A stretch of 64,000 bases of DNA from Hyalangium gracile (GTDB lineage Bacteria; Myxococcota; Myxococcia; Myxococcales; Myxococcaceae): assembly GCF_020103725.1 (NCBI RefSeq), contig NZ_JAHXBG010000015.1, forward strand, positions 62,001-126,000. The letters are read 5' to 3'. The notes under the pieces were generated by a model. It saw only the letters and a list, made by a program, of their open reading frames with translations, did not search any database and had not been told where the DNA came from. The position numbers and the translations under genes were made by a program. Shown here one piece after another: positions 44,573 to 53,300 of the stretch (position 1 is its first letter; the number at the start of each line of letters is the position of its first letter).

Positions 44573-45586
44573 GTGACGATGCACTCACCCAAGCGACAGC
44601 CCCTCCCCTTTGGGGACTACCTCCTGCTGGACCGTGTCGGGGTTGGCGGGATGGCGGAGATCTGGCGGGCGAAGATGTTCGGCGCGGAGGGGCTCGGGAG
44701 GCTGGTGGCGCTCAAGCGGATCCTTCCACACTTCGCGGACGACGAGGAGTTCATCTCGATGTTCCTCGACGAGGGGCGGATCGGCCTGCAGCTGCTGCAC
44801 TCGAACCTGGCGCAGGCCTTCGAGCTGGGACAGATCGGCCCCTACCCCTTCCTCTCGCAGGAGTACGTGCCCGGCAAGTCGCTGGGAGAGCTGTTCGAGC
44901 ACTTCCAGCAGGCCTCCCGGCCGATGCCGCTGCCCATGGCGTGCTACTGCATCTCGCGGATGTGCTCGGGGCTGGACTACGCCCACCGCAAGACGGACGG
45001 GCACGGGCGGGAGCTGAACATCGTCCACCGGGGGCTGTCGCTGGATGACGTGCTCATCTCGTTCGATGGCGAGGTGAAGGTGATCGACTTCGGCATCGCC
45101 AAGGCGGCCGGGCGGGTGACGCAGACGCAGCCGGGCATCCTCAAGGGGAAGATCGGCTACATGAGCCCGGAGCAGATCGACGGGCTGGCGCTGGATCGGC
45201 GCTCGGACGTGTTCGCCATCGGGGTGTGCCTGTACGAGCTGCTGTCAGGGCAGCGGCCCTTCGTGGGAGACAGCGACCTGGCCACGATGGAGCTGACGCG
45301 CAAGGCGCAGGCGACGCCGCCGTCGGTGCACAACCCCTACATTCCCCGAGCGCTGGATTCCATCGTTCTCAAGGCGCTCACCCGGGAGGTGAAGGGGCGC
45401 TACGCGTACGCGAGCGAGCTGGAGGAGGAGCTCCAGCGCTTCCTCATCCACCGCGACGCGGACTTCGACCAGGAGGATCTGGCGCGGTACATGCGCTCCA
45501 CGTTCGCCGAGGATCTCCAGCGCGAGGCCCAGCGGCAGCGGGAGTACGCGCGGATCCAGCCGCCGAACGACTTCGACATCCACTGA
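44573..45586 (+). CDS. Predicted Ser/Thr pseudokinase
   Basis: 337 residues from a GTG at 44573 (GGAG, 8-nt spacer; ATG at 44579 possible). Kinase fold throughout: RVGVGGMAEIW, K48 in VALKRI, alpha-C Glu (DEGRIG), DFG (D172), MSPEQ. The catalytic loop reads VHRGLSLDDVLISF: the HRD aspartate (position 154) is Gly, the usual Pro is Leu and the metal-binding Asn (159) is Asp. Close relatives carry HRDVSPQN here. The loss of both the general base and the Asn predicts little or no phosphotransfer, though ATP binding may persist through K48 and D172. No membrane span, so it is cytoplasmic, ending with a charged tail. It may scaffold or regulate active kinases. Confidence 0.85.
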   Translation: MTMHSPKRQPLPFGDYLLLDRVGVGGMAEIWRAKMFGAEGLGRLVALKRILPHFADDEEFISMFLDEGRIGLQLLHSNLAQAFELGQIGPYPFLSQEYVPGKSLGELFEHFQQASRPMPLPMACYCISRMCSGLDYAHRKTDGHGRELNIVHRGLSLDDVLISFDGEVKVIDFGIAKAAGRVTQTQPGILKGKIGYMSPEQIDGLALDRRSDVFAIGVCLYELLSGQRPFVGDSDLATMELTRKAQATPPSVHNPYIPRALDSIVLKALTREVKGRYAYASELEEELQRFLIHRDADFDQEDLARYMRSTFAEDLQREAQRQREYARIQPPNDFDIH

Positions 45587-45664
45587 GCGGCGGCGCGCCT
45601 GGCGCTTTCAGGGGGCGCCGCATTCCTGCGAGACTCGGGAGGTTCCCTCTCTCGGAGCGTCCCC

Positions 45665-47047
45665 ATGCGTCAGCCTGCCCTGCTCTTGCTGCTGCTCAGC
45701 CTCACGGGCGCCGCCCACGCCGCCAATGACAAGGCGCTGTGGAAGGCGGTCTTCCAGCTCGAGGATCCGGAGCGAGCGCAGAGCGCGGCCTCGCTGCTGC
45801 GCTCGGGCGGTGCGGCCGGCTACGACGTGCTGTCGAAGGTGGCGCGCGCGGGGGGCGAGCGCGCGGCCCTGGGCGTCGCGGGGTATCAGCTCAAGTGCCA
45901 CATGTTCGGGCCGATGTTCTTCATGGCCCACCGGGGCGGAGAGGCTCGGCTGCCCGCGAGCGCGGCGAAGCTGGCGACGGAGATGCTCCTGGAGAACAAG
46001 CCGCTCCGGGAGAAGCTGCTCGGCTCGGAGGAGCCGTTCGATCGGGCGCTGGCGCTGCTGGTCTCGGCGGGGGTGCCCGGGGCGCTGCCCGCGGCGCTGA
46101 AGCGGCTGCATGACGAGAAGGAGCCCCGAGTGCTGGAGACGGTGGAGGCCGCCTCGAGCTGCGCGAGGATGCGCACGGGCGAGAAGGTGGACGAGCGGGC
46201 GGAGCAGCTCTCCCGGAGGCTGGAGAAGACGGACCAGCAGCCTCGCTGCGAGGAGGACGAGGCCGGGGTGGAGAAGCTCGTCGAGGGGCTGCTCAAGGGG
46301 ACCGCCTCCATCTCCGGCTGGTCACGGAGCGGTGACGAGTTCACCGTCACGATGAATCGAGGGCCGGACAAGAGCTCGAACCTGAAACCGCCGTGCGCCC
46401 TGGCGCTGTACGACGCGCTGACGAAGCGAGGCAGGTACGAGCCTGGGCTGGTCCTCCCGATCGTCGAGCAGCGCATGCTGGCGCGGAGCGTCCGGGACGC
46501 GGTGGGGCGCCGGGCGGTGAGGGATCTGGCGAACTACCCGGAGGCGGAACGGAACAGGATGGCCGCGCAGCTGGTCGTCGCTGGCTACGAGGTGCCCGTG
46601 AAGGTGACGTACAAGGCGGACGACACGTTCGGACAGGCGCTCGAGCTGGAAGCCGCCGCGCGTCAGGGCAGCAAGCAGGCGCTGGCGGACATCGAGCGGT
46701 TCGTCTTCTGCCGGGGCACCTTCGGGAGTGAGGGCCTGGCGCTGCTGGGGTACCTCAAGACGCCAGACGCGGCGGCGACGGCGTACCAGCTGGCGGAGCG
46801 GTGCCCCCACGCGATCGCGGCGGGGACGGCGGCGCTGGTGCGGATGAAGGATGAGCGAGGGCTCCAGCTGCTCGGGAAGGCGCTGAAGGGGCTGAGCTTC
46901 GGCCAGGAGGACCTGTACCGCGCGGCGATCGACGCCTACACCCCCGCCCTGGGGCAGGAGCTGCGCAAGCTGGCGGCGAGCGACGAGGGCACCAGCGCGA
47001 AGGATCTGCTCAAGAGCCTGAAGCTCGCGGGAGTCACGAGCGACTGA
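45665..47047 (+). CDS. Hypothetical exported helical protein
   Basis: 460 residues, ATG start, signal peptide MRQPALLLLLLSLTGAAHA. The mature part is mostly helical with repeated paired helices (AQSAASLLRSGGAAGYDVLS, ALALLVSAGVPGALPAALKR, GSEGLALLGYLKTPDAAATA, AIAAGTAALVRMKDERGLQL), suggestive of HEAT-like repeats. A few Cys (LKCHMFG, SSCARM, FCRGTFG). Unknown function. Follows the pseudokinase by 78 bp on the same strand and could be co-transcribed; convergent with the PilZ gene, 1 bp apart. Confidence 0.72.
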   Translation: MRQPALLLLLLSLTGAAHAANDKALWKAVFQLEDPERAQSAASLLRSGGAAGYDVLSKVARAGGERAALGVAGYQLKCHMFGPMFFMAHRGGEARLPASAAKLATEMLLENKPLREKLLGSEEPFDRALALLVSAGVPGALPAALKRLHDEKEPRVLETVEAASSCARMRTGEKVDERAEQLSRRLEKTDQQPRCEEDEAGVEKLVEGLLKGTASISGWSRSGDEFTVTMNRGPDKSSNLKPPCALALYDALTKRGRYEPGLVLPIVEQRMLARSVRDAVGRRAVRDLANYPEAERNRMAAQLVVAGYEVPVKVTYKADDTFGQALELEAAARQGSKQALADIERFVFCRGTFGSEGLALLGYLKTPDAAATAYQLAERCPHAIAAGTAALVRMKDERGLQLLGKALKGLSFGQEDLYRAAIDAYTPALGQELRKLAASDEGTSAKDLLKSLKLAGVTSD

Positions 47048-47048
47048 G

Positions 47049-47345
47049 CTACGCCTCGAGGAAGCGGCGAGCGTCGGGGGGAAGCTGGGTGAAGCGCACG
47101 CCCATGCGGTGGGAGGCCTCGGGCTCGCTGGCGGGGTGGGCCCAGACGACCTCGCCGCGGAAGGGCAGCTCGCGGCCGGCGACCTCGACGGTACCGTGGA
47201 GCTGGGCGCCCGGCATGAAGACGAAGGGCGCCTCGAGGCTGAAGCCGCCCGCGGAGACATCCGCGGTCCGCGCGGGCAGACGGTTTCCGAGCATCAGGGA
47301 GAGGCTACGGGCGTGACGGAAGGAGCGGGTGTCGAACATGCACAC
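47049..47345 (-). CDS. PilZ-domain protein
   Basis: 98 residues (ATG at 47345, or the ATG two codons in). PilZ elements: RLPARTADVSAGGFSLEAPF (D.SxxGF motif), VEVAGRELPFRGEVVWAHPA and the end strand MGVRFTQLPPDARRFLEA. The N-terminal RxxxR is imperfect (RHARSLSLM), so c-di-GMP binding is uncertain. It follows the LytTR regulator on the same strand after 55 bp. Confidence 0.82.
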   Translation of the reverse strand: MCMFDTRSFRHARSLSLMLGNRLPARTADVSAGGFSLEAPFVFMPGAQLHGTVEVAGRELPFRGEVVWAHPASEPEASHRMGVRFTQLPPDARRFLEA

Positions 47346-47400
47346 ATGGTGATACAGGCCCGTAGCCGCGCAAGTTTCCCGCCCCGCGTGCGGGAGTGGC

Positions 47401-48132
47401 TCACGCCAGGCGCACCTTGAGTCGAGCCGCGTACCGGCGGCTCATGGGGAGCGGGTTGCCGGCGCCGCGCACGTGGACGTGGAAGCCTTCGTCGGATTGC
47501 ACCTCGACGCGCTCCACGCACTCCAGGTTGACGATGGTGCCGCGGTGGATGCGAACGAACTGGCGCTCCGGCAGACGCTCCTCCCACTCGGCGAGCGGAC
47601 GGGTCATCAGGTAGCGCTGCCCGTCCCGGGTGACGAGCTCCGAGTAGTCACCCGCGCTGCACAGACACGCGATGTCGCTCACGCGCACGAAGCGAGCGCG
47701 CCGGTCCGCCGAGAGGAACAGGTGGTCCTCGGCCGTCAGCGGCCGCCCCGCCTCGGGAGTCGGAGCGGGAGTCGTGTGCTTCAGCAGCCGCTCGACGGTG
47801 GCGCGCAGCCGCTGGGGGTGGACCGGCTTGAGGAGATAGTCCAGCGCGTTGACCTCGAAGGCCCGCATGGCATGCGCGTCGTAGGCGGTGACGAACACCA
47901 CCTGGGCGCGGAGCTCCACACGCGAGAGCAGATCGAAGCCCGACGCGCCCGGCATCTGCACATCGAGGAAGATGACGTCCGGATCCAGCTCGGCGATGCG
48001 CTGGATGGCCTCGTCGACGTCCGCCGCTTCGCCCAGCACCTCCACCTCGGGATGAGCGCGGAGCAGCGTGCGTAGCTCGCCTCGAGCGAGCCGCTCGTCA
48101 TCCACCAGCAGGGCGCCCAGCCGGGTCTTCAT
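47401..48132 (-). CDS. LytTR-family response regulator
   Basis: 243 residues. Receiver domain with the phospho-acceptor D57 (DVIFLDVQMPG), T-loop VTAYDAHAMRAF and KPVHPQRL; C-terminal LytTR DNA-binding domain (VSDIACLCSAGDYSELVTRD, QFVRIHRGTIVNLECVERVE). Start ATG overlaps the histidine-kinase stop by four bases (ATGA). Partner of the LytS-like kinase upstream; controls unknown targets, possibly its own operon. Confidence 0.93.
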   Translation of the reverse strand: MKTRLGALLVDDERLARGELRTLLRAHPEVEVLGEAADVDEAIQRIAELDPDVIFLDVQMPGASGFDLLSRVELRAQVVFVTAYDAHAMRAFEVNALDYLLKPVHPQRLRATVERLLKHTTPAPTPEAGRPLTAEDHLFLSADRRARFVRVSDIACLCSAGDYSELVTRDGQRYLMTRPLAEWEERLPERQFVRIHRGTIVNLECVERVEVQSDEGFHVHVRGAGNPLPMSRRYAARLKVRLA

Positions 48133-49196
48133 GCCGCCTGCCTTCGGGCCAGCTCCACGGACAGCGTGGCGCGGACCCAGCCACCGTCCTCGCGCAGCTC
48201 GAAGCGGTGGCGGCCCGGAAAGGCGTGGGCCAGACGCTCGCGAATGTTGGTCAGGCCGGTGCCTGTGCCCTCCACCCTGCCCTTCACCTCCGTCGAGTCA
48301 CGGGGCGAGGGGCGCAGGCTTCCGGTGTTGGACACCTCCACCTCCAGGCCATTGCCCACCCGCGCGGCGCGGATGCGCAGCTCGAGGGGCCCCTTGCGTG
48401 CGTCCAGTCCATGCTTCACGGCGTTCTCCACCAGCGGATGAATGAGGAAGCCTGGCAGGCGGACCTCCTCGGCGTGAGGCTCGACGTCGAAGGTGACGCT
48501 CAGCCGCTCCTCGAAGCGGATGCGCTGGATGGCCAGGTAGCTGCGGACGGCGCGCAGCTCATCTCCCAGCGGCACGTCGCGGGCCTGGGTCTCCAGCAGC
48601 GAGTAGCGGAAGAACTCCGCCAGCTCGGTGATCATGTTGCGGGCGCGGCCTGGATCCTCGTCCACGAGGGCGCGGATGGAGTTGAGCGCGTTGAAGAGGA
48701 AGTGCGGGTTGACCTGGTAGCGCAGCATCTGCCAGCGAGACTCGGAAGCCAGTGAGAGGGCTCTCAGTGCCCGCTCCCGCTCGGCCTCGAGATCGAGCCG
48801 ATAGGCGTAGCTGAGGAATAGGCCGATCCAGGCGAGCAGGACGATGTCGTAGTTGAGCAGATCGTGCGCGAAGTCCGGGTGGATGACGGGTTGGCTCCCG
48901 GTGGCCGAGCGCAGGACGACGAGCCACACCGCCGCCAGGGGCACCGAGCTCACAAGGCCCGCCAGGGCCAGCACCCACGCGCGAGGCTTTCGGTCCCAGA
49001 GCCACGAGAAGAGGAAGGCCAGGCCCGCGCTGATGGCGAGTCCGATGAGGGACCGATAGCCCTTGAACTGGATGACGGCGAGGTGCCGCACGAAGCCGCC
49101 GCTGATCAGTCCTGGAAGGGACAGCACGTAGCAAGCGATGGCATAGGCCAGCCACCCGAGGAACTGCACCTTCCAGAACCGCGCGCCGAGCCGCAT
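48129..49196 (-). CDS. LytS/YpdA-like sensor histidine kinase
   Basis: 355 residues. Five to six membrane spans in the N-terminal half (FLGWLAYAIACYVLSLPGLI, SLIGLAISAGLAFLFSWLW, ALAGLVSSVPLAAVWLVVL, IVLLAWIGLFLSYAYRL), then a His_kinase domain with YQVNPHFLFNALNSIRALVD and a HATPase (IHPLVENAVKHGLDARKG, GTGTGLTNIRERLA). Classic LytS-type partner for the LytTR regulator. Starts 9 bp after the NTF2-like gene, so the three genes look like one operon. Confidence 0.92.
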   Translation of the reverse strand: MRLGARFWKVQFLGWLAYAIACYVLSLPGLISGGFVRHLAVIQFKGYRSLIGLAISAGLAFLFSWLWDRKPRAWVLALAGLVSSVPLAAVWLVVLRSATGSQPVIHPDFAHDLLNYDIVLLAWIGLFLSYAYRLDLEAERERALRALSLASESRWQMLRYQVNPHFLFNALNSIRALVDEDPGRARNMITELAEFFRYSLLETQARDVPLGDELRAVRSYLAIQRIRFEERLSVTFDVEPHAEEVRLPGFLIHPLVENAVKHGLDARKGPLELRIRAARVGNGLEVEVSNTGSLRPSPRDSTEVKGRVEGTGTGLTNIRERLAHAFPGRHRFELREDGGWVRATLSVELARRQAA

Positions 49197-49205
49197 ACGC
49201 GTGTT

Positions 49206-49658
49206 CTACCTCGCCCGGCGGTGGAACACCTTGTTGATGACCTTCCAGGAGCCATCCACCTTGATGACGGTGAGATAGTCGGTGAGGAAGGCGTCCGGAT
49301 AGTCGAGCTCCACCTTGGCCACGCCAACCTCGCCCGTGACGTCCAGGCTGACGATGCGGCGCTTGCGGCGGGCCTCATCCGCGGCGGGCTTGCCACTGAC
49401 GCCCGAGATGTACTCGGCGGCGGTGCGCTGGTTGAGGGCGCCCTCGCGGATGAAGAACATCTTCATGTCCGGGTGGAACGCCGCGCGGAAGTGCTCGGGG
49501 TTGCCGGTGGCGTGGCCCTGGAGGTACAGCTCGACGGCCTTGCGCGCGCCGGCCTCGTCCTCCGAGGATGCCGGGGTGCCACGGGCCTCACTCGTGATGA
49601 GGACGCTGCCCAGGACGACCAGAGCGACGGCGATGGTGCTGCCAATGTAGAGCTTCAT
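49206..49658 (-). CDS. Exported NTF2-like (lumazine-binding-like) protein
   Basis: 150 residues from an ATG at 49658 with GGAGAGGAG upstream; the long frame to 50072 is shadow sequence. Signal peptide MKLYIGSTIAVALVVLGSVL. NTF2-fold domain: AVELYLQGHATGNPEHFRAA, FHPDMKMFFIREGALNQRTA, VGVAKVELDYPDAFLTDYLT, GSWKVINKVFHRRAR. Similar to the putative lumazine-binding DUF (SnoaL-like). Likely binds a small ligand. First gene of the LytS/LytTR operon, so it may take part in signal sensing (inference). Confidence 0.85.
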   Translation of the reverse strand: MKLYIGSTIAVALVVLGSVLITSEARGTPASSEDEAGARKAVELYLQGHATGNPEHFRAAFHPDMKMFFIREGALNQRTAAEYISGVSGKPAADEARRKRRIVSLDVTGEVGVAKVELDYPDAFLTDYLTVIKVDGSWKVINKVFHRRAR

Positions 49659-49746
49659 GGTGTGTATCTCCTCTCCTGCTGTTGTGAAGGCGTGTTGACT
49701 GCCGTGAAGGTGTGAGATCGGCCGTGGGGGGGAGGACCGCGCTGGC

Positions 49747-49956
49747 TCAGAGCTCCGCACGGGCGGCCTGGAGGGCGCGGCGGACGCTCGGAGAGGGCCC
49801 GTAAGGGTTCTCGTTCGCGCTGAGGCGAATGAGCGACGAGAAGGGAGGGCTGGCGCGAGGAGAGACCGATGTGGGAGCGCGAGCCAGGGACTCGGCGGCC
49901 AGACCCGCCATGGCGAGGCCGCCGCCCACGAGAAGCTGTCGTCGGTGGAAGTGCAT
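49747..49956 (-). pseudogene. Truncated aminotransferase (HisC-like) with Tat-type leader
   Basis: ATG at 49956 starts MHFHRRQLLVGGGLAMAGLA, a twin-arginine-like signal, followed by IRLSANENPYGPSPSVRRAL, the unmistakable N-terminal block of class I histidinol-phosphate-type aminotransferases. It stops after 69 residues (QAARAEL), whereas the family is about 350-400 residues. No continuation is visible in other frames downstream, so the rest has been deleted and the NTF2-like gene now follows after 88 bp. Confidence 0.65.
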
Positions 49957-50156
49957 GCGCCAGGAAGTAGCGAAGGCACGGCTCGACGAGGAGGGGGCGT
50001 TCTTCGAGCGGCGAAAAGACCCGGTGAGCGGCGCCCCGCCCCGACGAGCGGCACCACGCGGCACGCCAGCAATCGGGGAACTGGGGGTCGGTGGAACTCT
50101 CTACCCGTTCAGGCTGACAAGGAACCCTGTCGCCCCTGTCGGCTGAGCGTCCGACC

Positions 50157-50183
50157 AACTGGTCCTACAAGCAGACCAGTTCG
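50157..50183. repeat. Palindromic element, copy 1
   Basis: AACTGGTC, 9-nt spacer, GACCAGTT: perfect 8-bp arms. On the minus strand it reads CGAACTGGTCTGCTTGT, 3 nt, ACCAGTT, identical in 24 of 27 positions to copy 2 at 60430-60456, in the opposite orientation. It lies in the 434-bp gap between the truncated aminotransferase and the DUF3686 ATPase gene. Confidence 0.7.
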
Positions 50184-50270
50184 CGCCCAAAGTGCAGCCG
50201 GAGGGGGGGCAGTGAACCGGTGTACCCAGGAAACCGTGTGCCATGGGAGAGCGGGACGGCCGGCGCGGGA

Positions 50271-50361
50271 GGACCCGTCAGCTGACGGGGGGACCCGCGC
50301 CGAGACGAGGGACCCGCGACCTGCGGACCCGACTCCGCGGACCCGTGCCCTGCAGGCCCGC
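50271..50361. repeat. Degenerate GGACCCG tandem repeats
   Basis: GGACCCG occurs at 50271, 50291, 50310, 50325 and 50339, with a variant GGCCCG at 50355, spaced 14-20 bp. No reading frame through it looks protein-like. It sits 30-120 bp beyond the stop of the DUF3686 ATPase gene. Confidence 0.6.
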
Positions 50362-50390
50362 GTCACTCGGGTTGCATCCACCCAGGCGGT

Positions 50391-53300
50391 TCAGCGCAGC
50401 TGGATCATGGCCTGAACGAGCGCCAGGGCCTCCGTCACCGTCTGCCAGACCTGCATGGCACTGAGTTCCTCCTCGCCGGCCTGGAGGCTGCGCTTCGCCG
50501 CCTTCTCCAGAGGCTCGAGAGCCGCCTGGATGAGCGCGACCTGCCTGGGCAGATCCACGGGCATCGGCGCGGAGGCCGCTCGAGCGAGCGCAGGAGCTAC
50601 CTGCACGGGCCGCTCGGCCATGGTCGCGACCGCCTTGGTGAGCTGCTCCATGAACGGCGCCAGGTCCGTGGCGGGCGCCGCGGCCGAGGGCGCCGCCGCC
50701 GGTGCCTGCAGCGAGCGCTCCGCCAGCGCCTTCAGCACCTTCGCCAGGTGCTGGAGGTACGGCGAGAGGTCCGGCGCGGGAGGCACGTTCACCACGGGCG
50801 CCGGAGCCTGAGGAAGCGGTCGCTCCTTCACCTCGCGAGCCACCTGAGCCACCTCCAGCACGGCCTCGCGCAGCGCCTCCAGCTTCGGAGTCACCGCCGC
50901 CACCGGATCCTGCCCGGGCTTCCTGTCCTGCTGGCCCTTGCGCACCGTCTCCGCGGCCTGGCTCACCGCCTGGCTCACCGCGCCGAGCTGCTCCTCGATG
51001 GCGCTGAGCTGACCGGTGACGCGTGCCACCGGATCGTCCTCCTTGCCGCCCATGCGCTTGACCCGCGCGAAGCCCTGCTTGATCTCCTCCCAGCGCTTCG
51101 CCTTCTCCGGGGTGAGCCGCCCGCGCATCTCCGCCAGCTTGAGCAGGTTCTGCTCCGCCGCGGTGGTCAGCGTCTGGGACTCTCCCTGGTAGTGGTCATC
51201 GATGAGCCGCTCGAGCTCCTCGTCGGTCATCGCCGCAACCACCTTCTCGGAGAGCTTGTTCATGTTGCGGTAGCTGCCCTGCAACTTGAACGCGGGCTCG
51301 GTCCGGAAGCGCTCGTCCTGCGCCGCCGAGGCGATGTACTGCAGGTTCACCTTCAGCAGCACCTTCTGCACGCTGAAGAGCCGCTGCAGCACCGCGGTGA
51401 TCTCCTGGATCTCCGCCGCCGCGTAGGCGTACGAGAACTCGCCCGTGTTCACCTCTTCGCCGCGCGCCATCCGGATGAACTTGTGGATGTCCCCCGGATC
51501 GCGCGTGGCCAGCGGCGCCAGCGCCGGGTTCGACGTCAGCGAGTTCTCGATGTAGCTGAGCGCGAACAGATCCTCCTTGCCATCCAGGATGTCGCCCAGG
51601 TTGTACGTGTCGGCGCGGTTCGCGAGCATGTCCGGGATGCGGAAGCGCTCGCCCGTCTCCGTGTACGGGTTGCCCGCCATCACCACGCAGAACTTCTTGC
51701 CCCGCAAGTCATACGTGCGCGTCCGCCCGTTCCACACGCCCTCGATGCGGCGCTGGCCGTCGCACAGCGAGATGAACTTCTGCAGCAGCTCCGGATCCGT
51801 GTGCTGGATGTCGTCGAGGTAGAGCATCACGTTGTTGCCCATCTCGAACGACAGGTTGATGCGCTCCACCTCCTGCCGGGAGGTGGCGTTGGGCGCCTCC
51901 GCCGGATCCAGCGACTTCACCGAGTGCCCCAGCGCCGGGCCGTTCACCTTCACGAACGTCAACCCCAGCCGGCTCGCCACGTACTCCATCAGCGTCGTCT
52001 TGCCGTAGCCGGGCGGAGACATGAGCAGCAGCATGCCCATGCGATCCGTGCGCTTGTTCTCCCCCGCCGCCCCGAGCTGCTTGGCCAGGTTGGCGCCAAT
52101 CAGCGGCAGGTACACCCCGTCAATCAGCTGGTTGCGGACGAAGGACGAGAGCACCTTGGGGCTCATCTCCTCCAGCCGCAGCTTCCTGCGCTCGCGCTCC
52201 AGCTGATCGCGCAGCACGCCGCGGTAGGCGTGGTAGGCGGGCACGCGCAGCTGCCGGAACTCGCCCAGCCGCGCCAGGAACTCGTCCAGCCGCAGCGTCA
52301 TCTTTCGGTCCGTGATGCGCGGGTGCTGGCCCAGCAGCCCCGTCACCTCCAGCGCCGTCAGTGCCCCCGCCTCCTGGCGATCCAGCTTGCGCTCGGTGAG
52401 CAGCAGCACCGCGGCCTCCACCGCCACGTGCGCCGCGGCCCCCGGGCCTCCCTCGCGCTGGGCCAGGTACGCGTCCAGCCACGCCCGGGCGATGCGCAGG
52501 CGCTCGGGGAGGTTCTTCTCCAGGCCTCGCAGATCGTCCTCGAACGCCGGCCGAGTCCCCTGCCGATCGAGCTGGCTGATGAAGGACTCTCGCAGCGCCA
52601 CCGCCTCGGAGCTGGTGGTGAAGCGCGGCCGATCCTCCGCCAGCTCCTCCACCAGGTAGCGCCCGGCCTGCCGGGCCTCCGCGGGTGAGTGAGCGATCTT
52701 GTGGGCGCTGAGGAAGGCCCCCACGCGCTCGCCCAGCTCATCCCCGAGCACCGTCAGCTCCGCCACGCTGGAGAACACCTTGCGCAGGCGCGCCAGGCTG
52801 CGCGCCCGGCGGTGGAACACGGCGCGGCTCGCCTCCTCCGTGTCGAAGGCCCAGAACAGGGCGGCCCAGGCACGCGGCGTCGGAGCGAAGCGCAGCAGCC
52901 CCGCGCCCTGGTGCAGCGTGAGCAGCTTCTCGAGGATGCTCACCGCGTCCGCGTCGTGGATGCCGCGCTCATAGCCCTCGTCGAAACGCTCGGCCGAGTA
53001 CGCACGCACGCGCTCCAGCAGCGTGCCCGCCGTCACGGCCTCGTGCAGGGCCGTCAGGCTCACGCTCCCCTTCCCCTCCTCCGCGTCCGCGAGGATGCAC
53101 GCGGCCAGGTACTCCGACCGGTACACCTCGCGCGTCTCGGAGACGAGGTGCTGGTCCCACAGCTCCCGGTACTTCTCCAGCTCCGGGTCCTCCAGCTTCT
53201 GGGCGTAGTCCGTGCCCGTCAGCTGCATGTAGAGCGCGCCGTCGCGCGGCACCAACGTCAGCTCCAGCGGCTGGGTGTTGACGTTGAAGCGGTACTTCCC

